A DNA stretch of 10,359 bases. It comes from Roseimaritima sp. (GTDB lineage Bacteria > Planctomycetota > Planctomycetia > Pirellulales > Pirellulaceae). The notes under the pieces are model-generated. The model was not told the DNA's origin, did no database searches, and saw only the letters and a program-made list of their open reading frames with translations. The translations under genes were made by a program, and so were the position numbers. The first letter of the stretch is position 1, and the number at the start of each line of letters is the position of its first letter. Shown here piece by piece: positions 1 to 6,298 of the stretch. The stretch spans positions 1-10,359 of the forward strand of contig SLFV01000468.1 of the NCBI GenBank assembly GCA_007124075.1, read 5' to 3'.

Positions 1-21
1 AAACCAAGAAACAAGACAACC

Positions 22-1407
22 ATGACACCAACCCGCCGCGAATTTCTGCGTTCTGCTGCTGCAAGTTCGATTTTGTTTCCTGGGATCGTAAACCAGTTGA
101 TGGCTGATGAAGGTGATCCGATGGCAATTCGTCAGCCGCACTTTCCGGCCAAGGCGAAGAACGTCATCTTTTTGTTTATGACCGGGGGCGTGTCACACGT
201 CGATACGTTTGATCATCGGCCCGAACTGATTAAACAACATGGCAAGGAAATCAACGCCGACCATCCCGAGATCAAGAACCGCCCCGGCTACGAACGGATA
301 TTCTTGAAGCGTCCTCAGTGGGAATTCAAACCGCATGGCCAGTGCGGCACCGAGGTCAGTTCGCTCTTTCCGCATGTTGCCGAGTGTGTCGATGACATCG
401 CGCTGATTCGGTCGATGCATACGTCGCATTCGAACCACTACAACGCCACGCTCGGCATGCATACCGGCTCGTTCGCGTTTTCGCGGCCCAGCATTGGTTC
501 GTGGATCACCTATGGTCTGGGAACGCTCAACCGAAACCTGCCTGGCTTTGTGGTCATCGCACCCGCTCAAACCTACGCTGGAACCCAGGTCTACGCCAGC
601 GATTTTCTGCCGGGTGCTTATCAAGGAACACTGGTGGTCCCCGGCGCAGAACCGGTGGCCAACGTCAGACCTCGCGTGCCACTTGATCGGCAGCAACTTG
701 AACTGGCCGCGCTCCGCGAGTTCAACGCCGAACATCTGACCTCGCGCGCGAATGATCCACAACTGGCCGCTCGATTGCAGACTTTTGAGACCGCGTTCGG
801 AATGCAGATGGCTGTGCCTGATGCCTTCGACTTTGGGCAAGAGACCGAGACGACGCTGGCAAGCTACGGAATCAGCCGCGATCAGAAGACAGGGTTCGGC
901 TGGCAATGCCTGGCGGCTCGGCGGTTGATCGAGCGCGGAGTGCGGTTTGTCGAGCTGATCGATACGGGGTCTTCGGGCAACTGGGACGCACACGGCGACA
1001 TGATGACTCATCAGCCTTTGGCCAGGAACGTCGATCAACCCATCGCCGCATTGCTGCGCGATCTGAAACAACGTGGCATGTTGAATGAGACGCTGGTCGT
1101 CTGGACCACCGAGTTCGGTCGCACACCCTTCAACAATACAGCGGATGCCAAAGTCCGCGAACATCATCCGTGGGCTTTTAGTTCGTGGCTGGCCGGAGGT
1201 GGCGTGGAGCCTGGCATCGTCCATGGATCGACGGATGACATCGGTTTGCGAGCCGTGGAGAAGCCGGTCCATGTGCATGACCTTCACGCCACGATTTTGC
1301 ACCTGATGGGCTTCGACCACGAACGGTTGACCTACCGCCACGCCGGCCTCGACTTCCGCCTGACCGGTGTCGAAGGTGCCAAAGTGGTCAAGGAGATTTT
1401 GTCATGA
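22..1407 (+). CDS. DUF1501 family protein, Tat-exported (first copy)
   Basis: A 461-residue protein of the DUF1501 family, which is related to the alkaline phosphatase/sulfatase fold; the substrate is unknown. The N-terminus has a twin-arginine signal, T4-R5-R6-E7-F8-L9-R10, then a short hydrophobic stretch and a possible cleavage after A28, so export of the folded protein by Tat is expected. Family motifs seen: GGVSHVDTFD (55-64), TTEFGRTP (362-369) and EHHP (380-383), followed by WLAGGG and the HDLHATILHLMGFDHERLTY tail. The acidic residues and histidines are where metal ligands of the superfamily would be expected, which is inference. The start is ATG, placed directly before the Tat motif; only weak purine-rich sequence precedes it, and no promoter is visible in the 21 bases available. 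It overlaps the next gene by 4 bases. Length is normal for the family. Confidence 0.93.
   Translation: MTPTRREFLRSAAASSILFPGIVNQLMADEGDPMAIRQPHFPAKAKNVIFLFMTGGVSHVDTFDHRPELIKQHGKEINADHPEIKNRPGYERIFLKRPQWEFKPHGQCGTEVSSLFPHVAECVDDIALIRSMHTSHSNHYNATLGMHTGSFAFSRPSIGSWITYGLGTLNRNLPGFVVIAPAQTYAGTQVYASDFLPGAYQGTLVVPGAEPVANVRPRVPLDRQQLELAALREFNAEHLTSRANDPQLAARLQTFETAFGMQMAVPDAFDFGQETETTLASYGISRDQKTGFGWQCLAARRLIERGVRFVELIDTGSSGNWDAHGDMMTHQPLARNVDQPIAALLRDLKQRGMLNETLVVWTTEFGRTPFNNTADAKVREHHPWAFSSWLAGGGVEPGIVHGSTDDIGLRAVEKPVHVHDLHATILHLMGFDHERLTYRHAGLDFRLTGVEGAKVVKEILS
1390..1395 (+). promoter_or_regulatory. Ribosome binding site inside the end of the first gene
   Basis: AAGGAG lies 8 bases before the ATG at 1404 and within the last codons of the preceding DUF1501 gene. 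With the ATGA stop/start overlap (1404-1407) it indicates translational coupling and fixes the start of the second gene. Confidence 0.75.
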
Positions 1408-4061
1408 GGTATCCGTATCGTTCGATTCACGCGGCGGGAATGCTGTGTCTGCTGTCGGTGTCGGTCTTCGCCGAGCAGAACGCCAAGCAGGAACAGTTCT
1501 TCGAAAAACGGATTCGCCCGTTGTTGGTGAAACATTGTTACGACTGTCATGGTCCCGATCTGGCCGAGGGCAAGTTGCGGCTGGATACACGGCACGGCTG
1601 GGAACGTGGCGGCGAACGCGGTCCGGCGATTGTACCGGGCGACCCGGCGGCGAGTCTGTTGATTCGCGCCGTAACACAGCGCGACAACAAGCTACGTATG
1701 CCGCCTCCCGATGCTGGAGATCCGTTAAGCGACATCGAGATCGCTGACTTGACGCACTGGATTCGGCAAGGTGCTCTCGATCCACGCGTCGGTGAGAAGA
1801 TCGTCACCGATCTGGAAAAGTCCGCGCGAGAACATTGGGCGTTTCAGCCTATCGCAGCACCACCGATCGACACCCATGTTCATCCGATCGATTTCCTGGT
1901 TGAGCGCCAGCTCCGCGAACAGGGGTTCGTTGTCACTGAACCTGCGGATATGGCCACTCTGATTCGCCGGACGACATTTGATCTTATCGGTCTTCCGCCG
2001 ACCGAACAGCAGTTGGCGACCCCACGCGAAGGTTTTGGACAGTTAGTGAAAGAGCTGTTAGCCTCGCCCCGGTATGGTGAACGCTGGGGACGGCACTGGC
2101 TGGATGTGGCACGTTATTCGGATGCCAAAGACGGTGTGTTGATGTACGGCGATGCGCGAATCCGTCCCTTCGCCTACACTTATCGCGACTATGTGATCCG
2201 GGCGTTCAATGACGACAAACCGCTCGATCAATTTGTGCGTGAGCAACTGGCCGCCGATCAACTGCACCTGCCCGCCGATTCGCCCGATCTGGCGGCGATG
2301 GGCCTGTTAACGCTGGGAAGATTGTTCGACAGAAATCGCCACGATGTGATTGATGACCAGATTGATGTGATTGGGCGCGGATTTCTCGGACTGTCGTTGG
2401 CCTGTGCGCGGTGTCACGACCACAAGTTCGACCCTGTACCCACGGCGGACTACTACTCGTTGTACGGCGTCTTTGCCAGCAGTGTTGAGCCTGACGCTCG
2501 CCCACGCATCGGCCCCGTCGGCGAGGCGGGACAGGCGTTCGAAGACGAGTTCGCGGCGAAGCTCAAAGAAATCTCCGACAAGCAACAGGCTCACTACGAC
2601 GAAACGCTGAAGATCGCCCGCGAACGAACCCCCGACTATCTCATTCAAGTGGCGACGACAGAACCCGACGTGGCAGAAACGAGCATCTTCTTTCTTTCAC
2701 TGATTCCCGATCAATTGCGTCCGCAGATCACGAAACGCTGGCGACAACTTATCGCTCGTCGAGCCTTTCCGGACGATCCGGTGTTCGGCCCCTGGCACGA
2801 TCTGATGCACGCTCCGACTTTGCAGCCCGACCAATGGAAGGCTCGCGGCATCGATCAGCGGATCATCGACGGACTGGTGGCGGCTAAACCTGCCAACAAA
2901 GCCGAGGTCGCCAACGTGTACGGCACAATCATTCGCGATGCGTGGCTGGCCGACGCAGATGAAAACGATCCGCTGGCGAGTCTGCTGGTCTCACGCGATG
3001 GCCCCGTCTGGTTTCCGCCACGAGACGTCAAGTTCTATCTCTCGCGTCAGCCGGGCGACGCGTTTCGCGGATTGCTGGGGCAGCTTGATGCGATTGCCGT
3101 CAAACACAAAGATGCCGCACCTCGAGCGATGGTCGTCCAAGATGCGGAAGTATTGTGCGATCCGGTCATCTTTCAACGCGGCGATCCCAGTGCGCGAGGC
3201 AACCCGGTGCCACGCCGGTTCCTGGAAGTTTTATCGCCAGACGAACGCCCCGTGTTTAGTCAAGGAGGCGGACGGCTCGAACTTGCCAACGCGATCGCTT
3301 CACCGACGAACCCATTGACGGCTCGAGTCTGGGTCAATCGAGTCTGGATGCATCATTTTGGCGAGCCGCTGGTGGAGAACCCTGGCGACTTCGGTTTGCA
3401 GGCCAAACGTCCCGTGCAACACGAACTGTTGGATTTTCTTGCCGACTTCCTGATTCAAAATGGTTGGCGAACCAAGCCGCTGCATGAGCTGATTATCTCG
3501 TCGCGGGCCTATCAGCGTTCGTCGCTGCTTCCCGAGACCGAAGTGATGACGCTGCAACGCCAACGCGATCCGTCCAACTCACTGATCTGGCGAGCCAATC
3601 GCAGGCGTCTGGACTTCGAACAGATGCGCGACACGCTGCTGGCGATCACCGGTGAGTTGGATGAAACGATGTTCGGTCGCCCGGTGCAGATCACCGACCC
3701 CGCGAATCATCGGCGGACGGTTTATGCGTTTGTGGAGCGTCAGAATATCCCAGCAATGGTTCAAACGTTTGACTTCGCCAATGCCGACACATCAACTTCC
3801 CGCCGCAGCCTGACCACGGTCCCACAACAGGCGTTGTTCGCACTGAATTCAAACTTCATGCTCGCCCGTGGCGATACTTTGGCCAAACGTGTGGAAGAAG
3901 CAGAACCGCCACGACGCGTCTCTCGACTTTACGCAACCGTCTTCGGCCGCGAGCCGACTCGCACGGAACAGGAACTGTGCGAATCGTTCCTCATGTCGGG
4001 ATCGCTCGAACAATTGTCGCAGGTTTTGTTGATGTCGAACAAACTGATGTTTGTGGACTAA
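1404..4061 (+). CDS. Planctomycete cytochrome C / DUF1549 / DUF1553 protein
   Basis: An 885-residue secreted protein with the three-part architecture common in planctomycetes. Residues 1-23 look like a Sec signal peptide (cleavage near VFA|EQ). The cytochrome-like domain follows (about 30-120) with the haem motif C45-Y-D-C48-H49 and a candidate distal ligand M99 in LRMPPP. The DUF1549 region (about 160-370) has IRRTTFDLIGLPPT, SPRYGERWGRHWLDVARYSD and a second CxxCH, C334-A-R-C337-H338, in the ACARCHDHKFDP motif typical of the family. After a charged helical stretch (about 375-410) and a middle part I do not recognise, the DUF1553 domain (about 618-865) shows NPLTARVWVNRVWMHHFG, ENPGDFG and SSRAYQRS. 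Such proteins are habitually paired with DUF1501 proteins, as here on both sides. The reaction is unknown; a redox or polysaccharide-related role in the envelope is inference. Length is ordinary for the family, and there is no LamG domain. Confidence 0.93.
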   Translation: MRYPYRSIHAAGMLCLLSVSVFAEQNAKQEQFFEKRIRPLLVKHCYDCHGPDLAEGKLRLDTRHGWERGGERGPAIVPGDPAASLLIRAVTQRDNKLRMPPPDAGDPLSDIEIADLTHWIRQGALDPRVGEKIVTDLEKSAREHWAFQPIAAPPIDTHVHPIDFLVERQLREQGFVVTEPADMATLIRRTTFDLIGLPPTEQQLATPREGFGQLVKELLASPRYGERWGRHWLDVARYSDAKDGVLMYGDARIRPFAYTYRDYVIRAFNDDKPLDQFVREQLAADQLHLPADSPDLAAMGLLTLGRLFDRNRHDVIDDQIDVIGRGFLGLSLACARCHDHKFDPVPTADYYSLYGVFASSVEPDARPRIGPVGEAGQAFEDEFAAKLKEISDKQQAHYDETLKIARERTPDYLIQVATTEPDVAETSIFFLSLIPDQLRPQITKRWRQLIARRAFPDDPVFGPWHDLMHAPTLQPDQWKARGIDQRIIDGLVAAKPANKAEVANVYGTIIRDAWLADADENDPLASLLVSRDGPVWFPPRDVKFYLSRQPGDAFRGLLGQLDAIAVKHKDAAPRAMVVQDAEVLCDPVIFQRGDPSARGNPVPRRFLEVLSPDERPVFSQGGGRLELANAIASPTNPLTARVWVNRVWMHHFGEPLVENPGDFGLQAKRPVQHELLDFLADFLIQNGWRTKPLHELIISSRAYQRSSLLPETEVMTLQRQRDPSNSLIWRANRRRLDFEQMRDTLLAITGELDETMFGRPVQITDPANHRRTVYAFVERQNIPAMVQTFDFANADTSTSRRSLTTVPQQALFALNSNFMLARGDTLAKRVEEAEPPRRVSRLYATVFGREPTRTEQELCESFLMSGSLEQLSQVLLMSNKLMFVD

Positions 4062-4067
4062 TCGTCG

Positions 4068-4094
4068 TGGTTCGCTCCGCGAACCAACGTTTTT
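4068..4094 (+). terminator. Terminator-like hairpin between second and third operon genes
   Basis: An 8-bp perfect inverted repeat (TGGTTCGC 4068-4075, GCGAACCA 4079-4086) with a 3-base loop begins 7 bases after the stop codon of the second gene. Three bases later comes a run of five T (4090-4094). It looks like a weak intrinsic terminator or an RNA-stabilising hairpin just before the ribosome binding site of the third gene. It could equally be a copy of a dispersed palindromic repeat. Confidence 0.5.
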
Positions 4095-4103
4095 CATTGT
4101 CAC

Positions 4104-4108
4104 GAGGA
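4104..4108 (+). promoter_or_regulatory. Ribosome binding site of the second DUF1501 gene
   Basis: GAGGA lies 5 bases before the ATG at 4114. It supports that ATG over an in-frame upstream ATG at 4051, which lies inside the preceding gene and would put 21 non-signal residues in front of the Tat motif. Confidence 0.65.
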
Positions 4109-4113
4109 ACACC

Positions 4114-5544
4114 ATGAATCACTTGCCCCACCAAATCACTCGACGACGACTCCTGCAAAGTACCGGAACGGGGCTGGGCTGGTTAGCGTTGCCCTGGCTG
4201 CTACAAGCCGAGCAGTCACCACCGACCGTGGGCGTCAACCGCGTCAACCCACTGGCACCTCGCCCGCCTCACTTTCAACCGCGTGCCAAACATATCATCC
4301 ACATTTATCTGAACGGCGGACCATCTCAGGTGGATACCTGGGACCCCAAGCCCGAACTTACGAAATGGGGTGGAAAGAAATTGCCGCTCGGTAATCTCAC
4401 CACCGAACGAGAAACGGGAGTCGCACTGGCATCGCCGTTTCAGTTCGCTCAATACGGTGAAAGCGGTCTGTGGTGCAGTGAGATATTTCAGCAAACGGCC
4501 AGCCGCCATGCTGATCGCATCTGCGTGCTGAAGTCGGTGTACGCCAACACGCCCAACCATGAACAAAGCATGAGGCTGATGAACACCGGCGACGAACGGC
4601 TGTCGCGTCCCAGCTATGGTTCGTGGTTGACCTACGGCCTGGGTTGTGAGAATCAAAATCTTCCCGGCTTTGTGACGTTATGCCCCGGCCTGCCGGTGGC
4701 CGATTCGTCGAACTGGCGCAGTGCGTTTTTACCCGGCGTTTATCAGGGAACTTACCTGGACACACGCAAGACCAAGGTCAACGAACTGATCGCCAACATC
4801 CAGAGTTCCCGAACGTCACCTGCGGATCAGCGGCGACAGCTTGACCTGTTGTCGAGCCTCAATCAACAGCATCAAGCGTCGCGTCGCGACGATCCCAATC
4901 TGGAAGCCAGGATTCAATCTTTCGAACTAGCCTATCGAATGCAGATGGAAGCCACCGATGCACTCGACATTTCGCAGGAGACGCAAGCGACACAAAGCTT
5001 GTACAAAGCGGACACCGTTCATGGCCGGCAATTGCTGATCGCGCGGCGGTTGATCGAGCGTGGCGTCCGAGTGGTGCAGTGTTATCACGGCGATGTCCAG
5101 CCGTGGGATTCGCACAACAACCTGGCCGAAGAACATCGCCGTCTGGGCAACGAATGCGATGGCCCGATCGCGGCCCTGCTAACCGATCTCCAACAACGCG
5201 GACTGCTGGACCAGACGTTGATCATTTGCGGCGGTGAGTTTGGCCGCACGCCAGCCGTCGAGATTCCGATTGGCGGCGGCAACCCAACCGGTCGCGATCA
5301 CAATCATCATGGATTCTCCATCTGGTTGGCAGGTGGAGGGATTAAAGGCGGATACGCTCATGGTGCCACCGACGAATTTGGTTACCGTGCCATCGAGAAT
5401 CGCGTTCACATCCGCGACATCCACGCCACCATGCTGCATCTGATGGGCTTCGACCACGAACGCCTGACCTACAACCACGCTGGCCTCGACTTCCGCCTGA
5501 CCGGCGTCGAAGGTGCCAAAGTGGTAAGCGAGATTTTAGTGTGA
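4114..5544 (+). CDS. DUF1501 family protein, Tat-exported (second copy)
   Basis: A 476-residue paralogue of the first gene in the window. The start at 4114 puts the twin-arginine motif T9-R10-R11-R12-L13-L14 close to the N-terminus, followed by a hydrophobic stretch and a possible cleavage after A32 (LQA|EQ). Family motifs: GGPSQVDTWDPKPEL (68-82), GGEFGRTP (373-380) and RDHNHHG (394-400), then WLAGGG, GATDEFGYRAIEN and the HLMGFDHERLTY tail. This copy keeps the more usual PxP/RDHNHH forms, where the first copy has HRP and REHHP. It is probably exported folded by Tat and acts with the cytochrome/DUF1553 protein; its substrate is unknown. It is 52 bases downstream of that gene, with a hairpin in the gap. 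The last 86 coding bases before the divergent end are almost identical to the first copy, unlike the rest of the gene. Confidence 0.93.
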   Translation: MNHLPHQITRRRLLQSTGTGLGWLALPWLLQAEQSPPTVGVNRVNPLAPRPPHFQPRAKHIIHIYLNGGPSQVDTWDPKPELTKWGGKKLPLGNLTTERETGVALASPFQFAQYGESGLWCSEIFQQTASRHADRICVLKSVYANTPNHEQSMRLMNTGDERLSRPSYGSWLTYGLGCENQNLPGFVTLCPGLPVADSSNWRSAFLPGVYQGTYLDTRKTKVNELIANIQSSRTSPADQRRQLDLLSSLNQQHQASRRDDPNLEARIQSFELAYRMQMEATDALDISQETQATQSLYKADTVHGRQLLIARRLIERGVRVVQCYHGDVQPWDSHNNLAEEHRRLGNECDGPIAALLTDLQQRGLLDQTLIICGGEFGRTPAVEIPIGGGNPTGRDHNHHGFSIWLAGGGIKGGYAHGATDEFGYRAIENRVHIRDIHATMLHLMGFDHERLTYNHAGLDFRLTGVEGAKVVSEILV

Positions 5545-5646
5545 GGCAATGGGGGCCCTAACAGCCTGTTAAAAAAGGCTCGCCAATCCCATCCAAATGC
5601 CGTTCTTGAGGTCGAAATGGGACAGTGAAGTTGTCGCAAACCCAAT
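5545..5646. other. Intergenic stretch between the operon and ssrA
   Basis: No convincing gene is seen. It contains a small palindromic patch near 5558-5580 (TAACAG/CTGTTA, and AGCC/GGCT flanking a T/A-rich stretch), which could be a weak terminator for the operon or the remnant of a repeat. The ssrA terminator that follows is nearly symmetric and may also stop transcripts coming from the operon. Confidence 0.4.
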
Positions 5647-5685
5647 AAAAAAAGCCGATTTGCGATTTCTCGCAAATCGGCTTTT
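5647..5685 (-). terminator. Intrinsic terminator of ssrA
   Basis: A perfect 15-bp inverted repeat (5650-5664 with 5671-5685, core GCCGATTTGCG/CGCAAATCGGC) with a 6-base loop, followed on the minus strand by a run of seven T (complement of A 5647-5653). It begins only two bases after the mature tmRNA 3' end. Because the arms end in AAAA/TTTT it could also act weakly on the plus strand for the DUF1501 operon. Confidence 0.92.
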
Positions 5686-5767
5686 AGTGGAGGCGGCGGG
5701 AATTGAACCCGCGTCCCGCGACAGATCCACGTACGCGTCTACATGTTTAGTTCGCCGTTTGGGCCTC

Positions 5768-5820
5768 CCGAGGGAGACGCTTCGCGTCGAGCGCCGCTGG
5801 CGAACAAGCTTCGCTCTCGG
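5768..5820 (-). repeat. Nested palindromes within the last tmRNA pseudoknot
   Basis: An outer stem (CCGAG 5768-5772 with CTCGG 5816-5820) encloses GACGC-TTC-GCGTC (5776-5788), GAGCG (5789-5793) pairing with CGCTC (5812-5816), GCC-GCT-GGC (5793-5801) and GCGAA (5800-5804) pairing with TTCGC (5810-5814). Some pairings exclude each other. The block occupies the PK4 position and looks like an expansion by short palindromic sequence. Confidence 0.6.
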
Positions 5821-5936
5821 CTAGCCCAAAACGTTTTTTAATCAGTCATGTTTTGAACATGATGACCGACGATCCGGAATTGCTGACTGGCTTTTGGACG
5901 ACTCCGGCGATCCCCCTCAGCCAGGACAGCCTTTTC

Positions 5937-5966
5937 TTAGGCTGCCATTGCTAGATTTGCATCTGC
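5937..5966 (-). other. tmRNA tag reading frame, ADANLAMAA
   Basis: The resume codon GCA (5966-5964) follows TTTTAGTT, matching the TAGT(C/T)GCA context of known tmRNAs. Reading on gives GCA GAT GCA AAT CTA GCA ATG GCA GCC TAA, that is A-D-A-N-L-A-M-A-A and stop. The stop codon lies in the loop of the next stem (GGCAGCC/GGCTGTC), as in other tmRNAs. The tag ends in -MAA rather than the common -LAA. Confidence 0.88.
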
Positions 5967-5977
5967 AACTAAAATTT

Positions 5978-6016
<39 letters not shown>

Positions 6017-6073
6017 TGCAACATACGCTTCAAGCTATCCGGTCGAATCCAGATCGCCCCCGATGTCGCTTTG

Positions 6074-6102
6074 ATTATAGCCCAGAGGGGCACTGCGGTC
6101 CA
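6074..6102 (-). promoter_or_regulatory. Sigma70-type promoter of ssrA
   Basis: On the minus strand TGGACC (6102-6097, four matches to TTGACA) lies 17 bases before a perfect TATAAT (6079-6074). The mature 5' end at 6061 is 13 bases after the -10 box, so transcription probably starts a few bases earlier and the leader is trimmed, as RNase P does for tmRNA. Confidence 0.8.
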
Positions 6103-6287
6103 GTTGTGGGAGGCCGCAAAGTTTTCTGCTTCAAGACGCGCAATGTGGACCATGCTTCCCTTGGTGTATGTTTAGGGCCTGCTTGTGACTCATTGCAGCT
6201 TTTGTAAGATTGGATACGATTTTAGCAATCGGTGTGGTTGTCGTTGGTTTTGAACAGTTTTCGATGCGTGCAATTCCGCTAAATTTC

Positions 6288-6293
6288 AAAGGA
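6288..6293 (+). promoter_or_regulatory. Ribosome binding site deciding the GTG start of hppA
   Basis: AAAGGA lies 5 bases before the GTG at 6299. It supports this non-ATG start, which also gives the usual short N-terminus before the first membrane helix. Confidence 0.7.
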
Positions 6294-6298
6294 CTGCC

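Larger units (their letters stand above)
6062..6298. other. Divergent ssrA-hppA intergenic region
   Basis: 237 bases with the ssrA promoter at the left end and the hppA ribosome binding site at the right end. The only hppA promoter candidate I can offer is TTGCAG (6193-6198), a 16-base spacer and TACGAT (6215-6220), which is a weak match. No riboswitch, small gene or clear operator is seen. Confidence 0.4.

Noticed and set aside
193..1341. 382-codon open frame on the minus strand
   Set aside because: It lies entirely antisense to the first DUF1501 gene, which has full family motifs; the frame is open because of GC-rich codon structure and shows no recognisable domain.
4051..4113. Upstream in-frame ATG as start of the second DUF1501 gene
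   Set aside because: It lies within the previous gene, has no suitable ribosome binding site and would bury the Tat signal behind 21 extra residues; the ATG at 4114 has GAGGA at good spacing.
5597..5824. Plus-strand frame of 75 codons containing VEAAGIEPASRD
   Set aside because: It is the antisense of the tmRNA 3' end and terminator; the peptide is a translated complement of the T-arm, a well-known false gene.
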